A stretch of 64,000 nucleotides of DNA from Streptomyces beigongshangae (lineage in GTDB: Bacteria; Actinomycetota; Actinomycetes; Streptomycetales; Streptomycetaceae), in contig NZ_JAHKJW010000020.1 in NCBI RefSeq assembly GCF_019710745.1, positions 86,381 to 150,380 of the forward strand, in the 5' to 3' direction. Made by a program: the position numbers and the translations under genes. Within the stretch, counting starts at the first letter, position 1, and every line of letters starts with the position of its first letter. The notes beneath the pieces were generated by a model, which saw only the letters and a list, made by a program, of their open reading frames with translations, searched no databases and was not told the DNA's origin. Of the stretch, positions 17,479 through 26,259 are shown piece by piece.

Positions 17479-18788
17479 CCGTCGTCGACCACCAGCTGGT
17501 CAAGCGGTTCCGGCAGGAGGCCGGTGACCGCATCGCCGAGCAGCGCCGCCTCGACCAGGTCTCCGGCGTCACCCCGATGACCAACGAGGACGAGCGGCAG
17601 TACGCGCGCGCCGTCATCGCCCAGATCCTGGAGGACCACGCCCGCACGGAGATCACCTCCGGCCGTACGCCGCTGGACGCCGAGACCGAGGAGCAGTACG
17701 CGGCCGCCGTGCACGCCGCGCTCTTCGGAGTGGGCAGGCTCCAGCCGCTCCTGGACGACCCCGAGGTCGAGAACATCGACATCAACGGGTACGACCAGGT
17801 CTTCGTCGGCTACGCGAACGGCGAGGAGGTCAGGGGCGATCCGGTCGCCGAGACCGACGAGGAGCTCATCGAGCTGATCCAGATCCTCGGCGCGTACTCG
17901 GGCCTGTCCTCCCGGCCCTTCGACTCCGCGAACCCGCAGCTCGACCTGCGGCTGCCGGACGGTTCGCGCCTGTCCGCCGTCATGGACGTGACCCGCAGGC
18001 CCGCGCTGTCCATCCGCCGCGCGCGCATGGGCAAGGTCTTCATGTCCGACCTCGTCGGCAACGGCACGCTCACACCGGAGGTCGGGCACTTCCTGGCCTG
18101 CGCGGTCCGGGCCCGCAAGAACATCATGATCGCGGGTGCCACCAACGCCGGCAAGACGACGCTCCTGCGCGCGCTCGCCAACGAGATACCGCCGCACGAA
18201 CGCCTCATCACCGTCGAACGCGCCCTGGAACTGGGCCTGGACACCTTCGCCGACCTGCACCCGAACGTCGTGGCGTTCGAGGAGCGGCTGCCCAACTCCG
18301 AGGGCCAGGGCACCATCTCGATGGCGGAACTGGTGCGGCGGTCACTCCGTATGAACCCCTCGCGCGTCATCGTCGGCGAGGTCCTCGGCGACGAGATCGT
18401 GACCATGCTGAACGCGATGTCGCAGGGCAACGACGGCTCGCTCTCCACGATCCACGCCAACAGCTCCAGCGAGGTCTTCAACCGCATCTCCACGTACGCG
18501 CTCCAGGCCGCCGAGCGGCTGCCCATCGAGGCCAGCCAGATGCTCGTCGCGGGCGCGGTGAACTTCGTCGTCTTCATCCAGCGGCGCAACGACTACCAGA
18601 CGGGCGGCCGGCTCCAGCGCATGGTCACCTCGATCCGCGAGGTCAACGGCGTCGACGGGCGCGTCCTGTCCAGCGAGGTGTTCGCCGAGACTCCGGACGG
18701 CCGGGTCGTGCCGCACGCGCCCATCGCCTGCCTCGAAGACCTGGTCCAGCACGGCTACCGCCTGCCCGGCGGCGGGAACTGGGGGTGA
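17475..18788 (+). CDS. tadA: TadA/CpaF secretion ATPase
   Basis: 437 residues, hexameric motor for Flp pilus assembly at the cytoplasmic face. Walker A GATNAGKTTLL near residue 219, Asp box ERALELGLD, Walker B PSRVIVGEVLGDE and His box GSLSTIHANSSSEV are all intact. The N-terminal helical domain (about 1-90) is typical of CpaF rather than of type II GspE. The ATG at 17475 overlaps the tadZ stop. Confidence 0.95.
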   Translation: MTVVDHQLVKRFRQEAGDRIAEQRRLDQVSGVTPMTNEDERQYARAVIAQILEDHARTEITSGRTPLDAETEEQYAAAVHAALFGVGRLQPLLDDPEVENIDINGYDQVFVGYANGEEVRGDPVAETDEELIELIQILGAYSGLSSRPFDSANPQLDLRLPDGSRLSAVMDVTRRPALSIRRARMGKVFMSDLVGNGTLTPEVGHFLACAVRARKNIMIAGATNAGKTTLLRALANEIPPHERLITVERALELGLDTFADLHPNVVAFEERLPNSEGQGTISMAELVRRSLRMNPSRVIVGEVLGDEIVTMLNAMSQGNDGSLSTIHANSSSEVFNRISTYALQAAERLPIEASQMLVAGAVNFVVFIQRRNDYQTGGRLQRMVTSIREVNGVDGRVLSSEVFAETPDGRVVPHAPIACLEDLVQHGYRLPGGGNWG

Positions 18789-18795
18789 ACCGACC

Positions 18796-19911
18796 ATGAC
18801 GCACCGACCAGGCATGACACCGGCCGCACTCGACTCACCGGCCGCACTCGACTCGCTGGCCGCACTCGACTCGCCCGGCTCGCTGGGCTCGATGGGCGGA
18901 CTGTTCTCCACGACGGTCCTGTACGCGCTCGCGTGCGGTGTGGCGGTGGGCGGCGGCCTCGCCCTGCTCGCCGTCGCGGTCCGCGGCCTGCCCGCCAAGC
19001 CCGAGCACGAGAAGCGGAAGGCGAGCGAACGCGCCTTTGAACTCGCACGGTTCGCCGGGCGCCGCGGTTCGATCGCCGCCGGCGCCGGCATCGTCGTCCT
19101 GCTGCTCACCCGGTGGGCCGTCGCCGGTCTCGCGACCGCCGTCCTCGTCTTCTTCTGGGACAAGCTCTTCGGCGGCGCCTCCGAGGAGAAGGCCGCCATG
19201 CGCCGTGTGGAGGCCCTCGCGTCCTGGACGGAATCGCTGCGCGACACCATCGCGGGCGCGGTCGGCCTGGAGCAGGCCATCCCCGCCTCCGCCCGCGCCG
19301 CGGCGCCCGTCCTGCGCCCGCACCTCGACGCGCTCGTCGACCGGCTGCGCTCGCGCACGCCGCTGCCCGACGCCCTCCAGCAGCTCGCCGACGAGATCGA
19401 CGACGCGTCCGCCGACATCATCGTGGCCGCGCTGATCCTCAACGCGCGCCTGCGCGGCCCGGGGTTGCGCCAGGTCCTGGGCGCGCTCGCCAAGTCGGCC
19501 CGTGAGGAGGTCGACATGCGCCAGCGCGTCATGGCCCAGCGCGCCTCGACCCGCCGCTCGGTGCAGATCGTCGTCGCCGTGTCGATCGCCTTCGTGCTCG
19601 GCCTGTCCGTCTTCAACCGGGAGTTCGTCGAGCCGTACGGGACGGCCGTCGGACAGCTCGTGCTCGCCTGCGTCTGCGGCCTGTTCGCCCTCGGCTTCTG
19701 GTGGCTGCGCAAGCTGTCGGTCATCGAGACGCCGGAGCGGTTCCTGGTGCGGGACGAGGCGGCGGTCCGGTTCGTCCGCCCCCGCACGCCGTCGATGTCC
19801 CGGCCGCGGTCGCCTGCCCAGGCGCAGTCGCCCTCCCCGGCGCAGCAGCCGCCGTCGCAGGCGCAGCCGCCGCCCTCGCAGTCGCTGCCGGATGAGGGGG
19901 TACGCCGATGA
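18796..19911 (+). CDS. tadB: TadB-like inner-membrane platform protein
   Basis: 371 residues, type II secretion F domain. Hydrophobic segments near 38-60, 90-118 and two after 250 flank the conserved cytosolic loop (SLRDTIAGAVGLEQAIPAS). It forms the membrane platform with TadC. Oddities: an N-terminal repeat of the AALDSP type (18-bp DNA repeat) and a Pro/Gln/Ser-rich C-terminal tail of about 45 residues. The stop overlaps tadC by 4 bp. Confidence 0.9.
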   Translation: MTHRPGMTPAALDSPAALDSLAALDSPGSLGSMGGLFSTTVLYALACGVAVGGGLALLAVAVRGLPAKPEHEKRKASERAFELARFAGRRGSIAAGAGIVVLLLTRWAVAGLATAVLVFFWDKLFGGASEEKAAMRRVEALASWTESLRDTIAGAVGLEQAIPASARAAAPVLRPHLDALVDRLRSRTPLPDALQQLADEIDDASADIIVAALILNARLRGPGLRQVLGALAKSAREEVDMRQRVMAQRASTRRSVQIVVAVSIAFVLGLSVFNREFVEPYGTAVGQLVLACVCGLFALGFWWLRKLSVIETPERFLVRDEAAVRFVRPRTPSMSRPRSPAQAQSPSPAQQPPSQAQPPPSQSLPDEGVRR

Positions 19912-20837
19912 GTTCGACCCTGACCCTGCCCGTCCTGGTCGGCGCCGTGCTGGGCCTCGGCGTCTACGCCCTGGTCCGGGCCCTGGTGCCGACCAGGCGC
20001 AGCGCGGTCTCCCAGGTCGCCCGCATCGACGCGATGCGGGCGCGGGGGGCGGCGTACGAGTCCGCGCACCGCCCCTCCGACGACGGAGGGCGGCTCGGCG
20101 GCGTACGGGCCCGGGTGGGCCGGCGCGTCGCCGAGTTCTACCTGCAGCAGGGCTGGGAACAGCACTCGCTGCGGGCGGACCTGTCGGTGCTCGACCGGAG
20201 CTGGGAGAACTTCCTCGCGACGAAGGCGCTGCTGGGGGTCGCGGGACTGTTCTTCGGGCCGTTCCTGTTCGCGGTGGTCTGGACGCTCGGCTTCAACGAC
20301 AGCCCCGCCGTCCCGGTCTGGCTCGCCCTGCTCTGCGCGCTCGTCTTCTTCTTCCTGCCCGACCTGGAGGTCCGGCGGGACGCGGCCGAGAAGCGGCGGG
20401 ACCTGCGGCGCGTGATCGGCGCGTACCTGGACCTGGTGTCGATGAGCCTGGCGGGCGGCCGCGGTCTCCCGGAGGCCCTGATGGCGGCCGCCGAGGTCTC
20501 CGACGGCTGGGCCACGCAGCGCATCCGCAACGCGCTCGCGGACGCCCGGATCACCGGCATCAGCCAGTGGCAGGCGCTCGGTTCGCTGGGGGAGGAGATC
20601 GGGGTCGACGAGCTGAAGGACCTGTCGGCCTCCCTGGCGCTCGTCGCGGACGACGGCGCGAAGGTGCGCGAGTCGCTCGCCTCCCGCGCCGAGACGATGC
20701 GGCACCGCGAACTCGCCGAGATCGAGGGCAGCGCCGGTGAGAAGTCGCAGTCGATGCTCGTGGCGCAGCTGCTGCTCTGCGCCGGTTTCCTGGTCTTCCT
20801 GATCTTCCCGGCGGCGATGCGCGTGTTCCAGGTCTGA
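19908..20837 (+). CDS. tadC: TadC-like inner-membrane platform protein
   Basis: 309 residues with an N-terminal helix (LPVLVGAVLGLGVYALVRAL), a central hydrophobic pair (about 110-150) and a C-terminal helix (LLLCAGFLVFLIFPAAM). The F-domain loop reads LDLVSMSLAGGRGLPEALM. Pairs with TadB in the Flp pilus platform. Starts inside the tadB stop codon, so it is coupled. Confidence 0.9.
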   Translation: MSSTLTLPVLVGAVLGLGVYALVRALVPTRRSAVSQVARIDAMRARGAAYESAHRPSDDGGRLGGVRARVGRRVAEFYLQQGWEQHSLRADLSVLDRSWENFLATKALLGVAGLFFGPFLFAVVWTLGFNDSPAVPVWLALLCALVFFFLPDLEVRRDAAEKRRDLRRVIGAYLDLVSMSLAGGRGLPEALMAAAEVSDGWATQRIRNALADARITGISQWQALGSLGEEIGVDELKDLSASLALVADDGAKVRESLASRAETMRHRELAEIEGSAGEKSQSMLVAQLLLCAGFLVFLIFPAAMRVFQV

Positions 20838-20863
20838 GCCCGACAACCGACAACTGCTTCTGC

Positions 20864-20903
20864 GAACTGCCCTGAACTGCCCTGAACTGTCCTGAACTGC
20901 CCT
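20864..20903 (+). repeat. 10-bp tandem repeat between tadC and the pilin gene
   Basis: Four units of GAACTGCCCT with exact 10-bp period (third unit GAACTGTCCT), followed by a degenerate fifth. It lies in the 97-bp leader of the pilin gene. Confidence 0.85.
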
Positions 20904-20934
20904 GACCTGAACTGTCTCGAGAGGACGACTCACC

Positions 20935-21186
20935 ATGAACGGACGGAACTGCAGCACCGGGATCCCGGGGGTGGACTTCCTGATCACCTTCCTCCAGGGG
21001 AGGGTGCAGCGCGCCCGCTCCGGCGAACTCGACCGCGGTGCGTCCGCGGTGGAGTGGGTCATCATCTCGGCGGTCGTCGTGGCGATCGTCGGCGTGGTCG
21101 CCGCGATCATCAACGCCGCGCTCAGCGACGGCGCCAACAAGGTCGGCGACTGCATCAAGGGCGCGGACGCGGGCAGCACCTGCTGA
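20935..21186 (+). CDS. flp: Flp-type major pilin precursor
   Basis: 83 residues. A 35-residue leader ends at Gly35; the mature chain would start ASAVEW with Glu at +5, followed by a continuous hydrophobic helix (VIISAVVVAIVGVVAAIIN). This is the class IVb/Flp prepilin layout, with Trp where many Flp pilins have Tyr after the Glu. Two cysteines flank the short C-terminal part (GDCIKG...STC). Likely processed by the peptidase encoded at 26256. RBS GAGAGGAC. Confidence 0.87.
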   Translation: MNGRNCSTGIPGVDFLITFLQGRVQRARSGELDRGASAVEWVIISAVVVAIVGVVAAIINAALSDGANKVGDCIKGADAGSTC

Positions 21187-21254
21187 TCCGGTCCCTGTCA
21201 CCTGTCGGCAGATTCCGAAGCCGTCCTTTCCCTCTCTCGCGCACGGGGGTGCCG

Positions 21255-21698
21255 GTGAGCGTACGACGCTGGGTACGCCGCAGGGCGGAGGCCGCCTCCG
21301 CCCGCGGCGACTCCGGCATGACCGCGATCGAGTTCGTGCTGCTCACGCCCGTCCTCTTCTTCATGATCTTCGCGACGGTGCAGTTCGCGCTGTACTTCTT
21401 CGCCGACCACGTGGCCCAGGCGGCGGCCCAGGCCGGTGCCCGCGAGGCCCGCGCCACGGCCGACGAGTCCCCGGGCACATGGCGCGGCGAGGCGCGGGAC
21501 GTCGTGGACAGCTACATCGCGCAGCTGGGACCGCAGTTGGTGCTCGGACCGGACGTGAAGCTGGTCCAGCCGGACCAGAACACGGTCGGGGTGGAGATCA
21601 CGGCGAAGGTGCCGTCGGTGTTCCCGGGACTGGACCTGACCGTGCACGCGCGGTCGGTGGGGCCCGTGGAACGGTTCGTCGAGGAGGGCGAGAACTAG
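21255..21698 (+). CDS. tadE: TadE-like pseudopilin
   Basis: About 147 residues. The start is GTG 21255 or 21249. The hallmark is RGDSGMTAIEFVLLTPVLFF: a basic leader, Gly cleavage site, Glu at +5 of the mature helix, then an extracytoplasmic beta-rich domain. It is the first of three consecutive pseudopilin-like genes and ends directly at the ATG of the next. Confidence 0.85.
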   Translation: MSVRRWVRRRAEAASARGDSGMTAIEFVLLTPVLFFMIFATVQFALYFFADHVAQAAAQAGAREARATADESPGTWRGEARDVVDSYIAQLGPQLVLGPDVKLVQPDQNTVGVEITAKVPSVFPGLDLTVHARSVGPVERFVEEGEN

Positions 21699-22172
21699 AT
21701 GCGCCCAGGTGTACGTGACGCCGTGCGTGTGTGTATGCGTGTGCGTGACGCCGTGCGTGTGCGTGACGCCGTGCGCGCGGCGGGCGACCGGGGGCTGTCC
21801 ACGGTCGAGGTGGTGATCCTCGCCCCGGTGATGATCCTCTTCATCCTGGTGCTGGTGGCCTTCGGGCAACTCGTGGACGGACGCGGGGCGATCGACGGGG
21901 CCGCCCGGGACGCGGCCCGCTCCGGCTCGCTGCAACGGGACGAGGGGTCGGCGATGGCGGAGGCGCAGAAGGCCGCGGACGCCGACCTGGCGGACGTCTG
22001 CTCCGGCCCGGTGACGGTGAACAAGACGAGTGCGGGCTTCGAGGACGCCGACCTCTTCACCGTGGAGGTCAGCTGCCGGGTACGGGGCCTGGCGATCCTC
22101 GGCCTGGACGTGCCGACCCGTCTGACCGCGTCGTTCACGTCACCGCTGGACCCCTTCAAGAGGAAGGCGTGA
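21699..22172 (+). CDS. TadE/TadF-like pseudopilin
   Basis: 157 residues with the same plan: GDRGLSTVEVVILAPVMILF, then AARDAARSGSL as in TadE/F family proteins, and a C-terminal domain with two Cys. The first 28 codons contain a VRDAV repeat written in GTGCGTGACGCC units, so the true start could be further in. The stop overlaps the next start (GTGA). Confidence 0.8.
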   Translation: MRPGVRDAVRVCMRVRDAVRVRDAVRAAGDRGLSTVEVVILAPVMILFILVLVAFGQLVDGRGAIDGAARDAARSGSLQRDEGSAMAEAQKAADADLADVCSGPVTVNKTSAGFEDADLFTVEVSCRVRGLAILGLDVPTRLTASFTSPLDPFKRKA

Positions 22173-22660
22173 CGGCGGACGTGACAGAGCGCACGAAGAA
22201 CAGGAAGAGCCTGCGCGGCGGGGTGGACGCGCGCCGCCTGCGGCTCGACGACCGGGGGTCCGGCGCCGGCGCGGTGATCATCTTCGCGCTGGTGTTCCTG
22301 TCCCTGTCGGCCTTCGTCATCGACGGCGGACTGTCCATCTCCAAGCGCGAGCGTGCCGCCGACATCGCGGAACAGGCCGCCCGTTACGCCGCCCAGGACG
22401 TGGACCTCGAAGAGCTGTACCAGAACGAGGGCGGCGGCGCCCCGATCCTCTTCGAGAACTGCGGTGCCCGGGTGAAGGCGTTCGCCCAGGAGATGGGCAT
22501 GACCGACGCAGACATAGCCGCCACGAACTGCGTCGCCGCGAACGCCGACCAGGTGGAGGTGGAGGTCCGGCTGACCTACTCCCCGGTCTTCACGGGCATG
22601 TTCTACGGCGGCGACGTGACGGTCCGGGGCCGGGCGGTGGCGGAGAACGAGGTGGGCTGA
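22169..22660 (+). CDS. tadG: TadG-like pilus protein
   Basis: 163 residues, a short actinobacterial version of the TadG N-terminal (Tad-like) domain. After a basic leader comes DRGSGAGAVIIFALVFLSLS and then VIDGGLSISKRERAADIAEQAARYAA, the family signature. The large von Willebrand-type C-terminal domain of proteobacterial TadG is absent. Secreted or membrane-anchored minor component. Last gene of the plus-strand pilin group. Confidence 0.82.
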   Translation: MTADVTERTKNRKSLRGGVDARRLRLDDRGSGAGAVIIFALVFLSLSAFVIDGGLSISKRERAADIAEQAARYAAQDVDLEELYQNEGGGAPILFENCGARVKAFAQEMGMTDADIAATNCVAANADQVEVEVRLTYSPVFTGMFYGGDVTVRGRAVAENEVG

Positions 22661-22696
22661 CGAGGGTGGATCGGCGGGGTCTGCCGGCGGGGCGGT

Positions 22697-23017
22697 CTAC
22701 TCGCCGCCCTTGTCCTCGCCCTTCACGCCCTCGGAGACCTGCTTCGCCAGGTCGTCGTCCAGCTTCTTGAACTCCCGGACGATCGCCTCGGACATCTGGG
22801 CCAGCGCGTCGAGCTGCTGGTTGATGTCCTCGCGGCCGTCCTCCCAGTTGGACTCGAAGTCCGCCAGCTTGTCGTAGACGCCGCCGTCGCCGATGTCGTC
22901 CCGGTAGGACTCGAAGAGCTTCTTGGTGTGGTTCATGCGCGTCTTGATGTCGCGCAGCCGGGAGCCGTAGTCCTCCAGGTCGCTCAACGGGAGCGCGAGG
23001 TCGGGTCTTCCGCCCAT
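22697..23017 (-). CDS. WXG100-like protein inside the Tad locus
   Basis: 106 residues, almost all helix, on the strand opposite to the pilus genes. A SNWEDGRED turn sits at about 52-60 and the C-terminal REFKKLDDDLAKQV resembles the tails of the proteins encoded at 4337 (AYEDLDNELAK) and 8609 (AFEDLDDDLSK). No signal peptide, so export, if any, would be through the T7SS. Why it lies between tadG and the LysM gene is unknown. The start lies just after a GGAGGGGGA site. Confidence 0.8.
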   Translation of the reverse strand: MGGRPDLALPLSDLEDYGSRLRDIKTRMNHTKKLFESYRDDIGDGGVYDKLADFESNWEDGREDINQQLDALAQMSEAIVREFKKLDDDLAKQVSEGVKGEDKGGE

Positions 23018-23208
23018 GCCGGGTCCCCCTCCTGATGGTCGGCGGCTTCTGCGTACGCGAGTCTACGACCGGGGCGGGCGGGCCGCCCCGAACCGGCTCT
23101 CCCGACTTCCCCGCCCTTCGACACGCTCCATAAGATCTCAGTAGGCTCAGGACACCCCCGCCCCCGCTCCAGTCACCTCCTTCCCCACACGACATCAGGA
23201 CATCCGCC

Positions 23209-26200
23209 ATGGCGCGACGTACCACTCCCAACTCGCCGGGAAGCCCGCCGGGATCGCCGGGGGCACCGGGACCGCAGGGCCCGCCGGTTCCGCGGAACCG
23301 GACGCCGCAGCCCCTGCCCCGGCGCCGGCGCACGGTGGGGGACTTCGTCAAGGCGTTCCTCGCCCTCGTCGCGCTGCTCCTGCTGCTCGTCGGCGTGCCC
23401 GGGGCGCTCGCCACCCAGATCGGCTGGCCGCTGCCCTCCGGGGCGCCGAAGGTGGAGTGGCTCCAGCAGGAGATCACCGTCGGCACGTTCGTCAACGTGC
23501 TGACCGTGGTCGTCTGGTTCGCCTGGGCCCAGTTCACCGCCTGCGTGCTCGTCGAGGTGAAGGCCGCGCTGTCGGGTGTCGGACTGCCGAACCGGGTGCC
23601 CGGCGCCGGCCCGAGCCAGCTGCTCGCGCGCCAGCTCGTCGCCGCGCTGCTGCTGGTCGGTGCGACCGCGGCGAGCTTCACGCCCGGTCTGTCGCAGCTC
23701 GGCCAGCAGCTGGAGGGGAACCAGCGGCCGACCGCCGCCGCGGCGCAGCAGACCCCGGGCGGGCTGCTGGCGCAGCAGCAGGAACAGGCCGCCGCGAGCG
23801 CCGCCGCCCTGGCCGGGCAGGCCGCCGACGCCGCCGCGCACGCCCAGGGCGGGAGCGGGGCCCACGCGTCCGGGGACGCCACGAAGTTCTACCGGATCCA
23901 GCCCCCGGAGGGCCGCCACCACGACTCCCTCTGGGAGGTCGCGGAGCGCCACCTCGGCGACGGGCGCCGGTACAAGGAGATCTACCGGCTCAACAAGGAC
24001 CGTACGCAGCCCGACGGTTCGAAGCTCTCCGAGGCCAGCCTGATCAGACCGGGCTGGATCATGGAGATGCCCGGCGACGCCCGCGGCGGCGAACTCGTCG
24101 AGATGCCCGACGAGACCCCGGAGGTCTCGCCGGAGGTCCAGCGGCAGATCTCCGACTACGCGAGGACCGGCGACGCCCACCAGCAGGGCGGCGGACGGCA
24201 GGACGGGGGACGGCAGGACGGGGGACGGCAGGGTGACGGGTCCGGGTCCCCGGACCGCGACACCGCCCACATCAGCCTTCCCGCGCAGCGGCCCGCCCCC
24301 GATCAGGGCCACCAGCAGAACCAGGGCCAGCGGGAGCACGCCGCGCCCCCGGCCGGTGAAGGCAGCGGGTTCGGGCTGCCCGAGGCGCTCCTCGGCGCGC
24401 CCCTCCTCGCCGCCGGGCTCCTCGCCGCCCTCGGCCGGCGCCGCCGCCAGGCGCTGTGGCAGTCCGCGCTCGGCGCGGTCGGCGGGCGCCGCGGCACGGA
24501 GCCGCCCACGCCCACCGGCGCCGCCGCCGACGCGCAGGACGCGCTCCTGGTGGGGGCCGACCCCGAGGGCGTACGGCTGCTGGACCGGTCGCTGCGCGGG
24601 CTCGCCGCGTCGCTCGCGGGCGAGTCGCGTCCGCTGCCGACCGTGTACGCGGCCTGGCTGAGCGGCAACGGCGACCTGCACCTCCAGCTGGCCCAGCCCG
24701 CGGGCAGGCCGCCCGCGCCCTGGCAGCTCGGGCAGGACCAGACGTTCTGGATGCTGGCCCGCGCCGACGCCGAGCGGTACGCGGACGTGGACACGGCCGC
24801 CCCCTACCCCGGCCTGGTCAGCCTCGGCACGATGGACGACTCGCGGCTGCTGCTCAACCTGGAGTCCGTGCCCGGCATCGTCTCGCTGAGCGGCCGCGAG
24901 CAGGACCGGGCCGGTGTCTTCGCCTCCGTCGCCGCCGAACTGGCCACCAACGGCTGGTCCGACCGCATGACGATCACCCTGGTCGGCTTCGGCGAGGACC
25001 TGACGCCGCTCGCGCCCAACCGGCTGCGCCACCTCGACGGCATCGAGGCGCTCGTGGAGACCATGGAGGCCGAGACGCGGCAGCGGCGCGGCGCGCTCGG
25101 CGCCGCGGGGCAGGACTCGGTCCTCACCGGGCGCACCGGCCCGGCCCGGCACACCCGCTGGGCCCCGCACCTCGTGCTGCTGGCCGCCGAGCCGTCCGCC
25201 GAGGACGCCGTCAAGCTCGCCGAACTCGCCGCCGACGCGAGCAGGCTCGGCATCGGCTACCTCGTCGGCACCGGCTCGGGCGACCTGCCCGGCGCCGCCT
25301 GGGAGATGGAGGTCACCAGCGAGGGCAAGCTCCTCGCGCCGCTCCTCGGCCTCGAACTCGACGCGCAGCTCCTGCCGGTGTCCCAGCAGCGGGCCGTCGT
25401 CGAGCTGTTCACCGACGCCGACCCCGGGCGCGACGACGACGGCCGTCCGGCCACCGCCCCGCCGTTCCTCGTCGACATCAGCGAGCAGGGGCGCCCCGCG
25501 GTGTACGCGCGGCTCGTCGGCCCGTACGAGATCATCGGCCTGGAGACACCGGACGGCGAGCGCAGCCCGCTGCTGCACGAGGCGCTCGCGCTGCTGCTCC
25601 TGCACCGCGAGGGGGTGCACCCGCGGGTGCTGTCCTCCGCGCTGTGGCCGCGCGGTGTCACGGACGACGTCCGGGACGCGCTCGTCGAGCGGCTGCGCAC
25701 CTGGCTCGGCACCGACCCGGACGGCACACCGCGGCTCGCCCCCGACGCGACCGGGCGGCTCAAGCTCGCCAAGTCCGTCGTCTCCGACCTGGACGTGCTG
25801 CGCTCGCTCTACCACGAGGCCACCCAGGGCCGGGGGGCCGGCAGCCGTGCGGTGCGCGGCCGGCTGCTGACCGACGCGCTGGTCCTCGTCCGGGGGCCGC
25901 TGCTGGCCGAGCGGCCCGCCGGGCGCTACGGCTGGCTGACCCACGAGATCATCGACGCCCGGCTCCCGCTGCTGGTCGCGGACATCGGCCTCGCCCTGTC
26001 CGCGTTCCACCTGGAGAAGGACCGGGCGGAGAAGGCGATGGAGGCGCTCGACGCGGCACTGGGCTCCGCGCCGGGCGACGAGCGGCTGTGGCACGAACTG
26101 CTGCGGGCCACGCACGCCACCGGCGACACCGACCGGCTGAGGCGCCGGGCGGCGGACCTGGTCTCGCGCAGCGGGGCGCGCGGGCTGCCGCCCCGCACCG

Positions 26201-26259
26201 AGGCACTGCTGGACGAACTGCTGCCGACCTGGCGCAGCGGCGTCCCCGCCGCGGGATGA
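23209..26259 (+). CDS. membrane-bound LysM protein with SARP-like wHTH plus BTAD C-terminus
   Basis: 1016 residues. Proline-rich cytosolic start; hydrophobic helices at about 45-67, 83-105 and 140-160; an Ala/Gln-rich stretch; a LysM-like domain (YRIQPPEGRHHDSLWEVAE ... LIRPGWIMEMP, about 225-288); a low-complexity linker; another hydrophobic segment near 385-405. The C-terminal third has a winged-helix-like block (ALLLLHREGVHPRVLSSALW, about 790-850) and a BTAD-type helical repeat region (about 855-1000), as in SARP regulators. Such proteins recur in actinobacterial Tad loci. It may link the wall or pilus to regulation. Overlaps the peptidase gene by 4 bp. Confidence 0.85.
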   Translation: MARRTTPNSPGSPPGSPGAPGPQGPPVPRNRTPQPLPRRRRTVGDFVKAFLALVALLLLLVGVPGALATQIGWPLPSGAPKVEWLQQEITVGTFVNVLTVVVWFAWAQFTACVLVEVKAALSGVGLPNRVPGAGPSQLLARQLVAALLLVGATAASFTPGLSQLGQQLEGNQRPTAAAAQQTPGGLLAQQQEQAAASAAALAGQAADAAAHAQGGSGAHASGDATKFYRIQPPEGRHHDSLWEVAERHLGDGRRYKEIYRLNKDRTQPDGSKLSEASLIRPGWIMEMPGDARGGELVEMPDETPEVSPEVQRQISDYARTGDAHQQGGGRQDGGRQDGGRQGDGSGSPDRDTAHISLPAQRPAPDQGHQQNQGQREHAAPPAGEGSGFGLPEALLGAPLLAAGLLAALGRRRRQALWQSALGAVGGRRGTEPPTPTGAAADAQDALLVGADPEGVRLLDRSLRGLAASLAGESRPLPTVYAAWLSGNGDLHLQLAQPAGRPPAPWQLGQDQTFWMLARADAERYADVDTAAPYPGLVSLGTMDDSRLLLNLESVPGIVSLSGREQDRAGVFASVAAELATNGWSDRMTITLVGFGEDLTPLAPNRLRHLDGIEALVETMEAETRQRRGALGAAGQDSVLTGRTGPARHTRWAPHLVLLAAEPSAEDAVKLAELAADASRLGIGYLVGTGSGDLPGAAWEMEVTSEGKLLAPLLGLELDAQLLPVSQQRAVVELFTDADPGRDDDGRPATAPPFLVDISEQGRPAVYARLVGPYEIIGLETPDGERSPLLHEALALLLLHREGVHPRVLSSALWPRGVTDDVRDALVERLRTWLGTDPDGTPRLAPDATGRLKLAKSVVSDLDVLRSLYHEATQGRGAGSRAVRGRLLTDALVLVRGPLLAERPAGRYGWLTHEIIDARLPLLVADIGLALSAFHLEKDRAEKAMEALDAALGSAPGDERLWHELLRATHATGDTDRLRRRAADLVSRSGARGLPPRTEALLDELLPTWRSGVPAAG

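Noticed and set aside
18342..21179. 945-codon minus-strand frame opposite tadA-tadC
   Set aside because: Opposite strand of intact Tad genes with recognisable motifs; composition is typical of shadow frames.
23173..26115. 980-codon minus-strand frame opposite the LysM gene
   Set aside because: Shadow of the plus-strand gene; rich in Arg, Gly, Gln, no domain.
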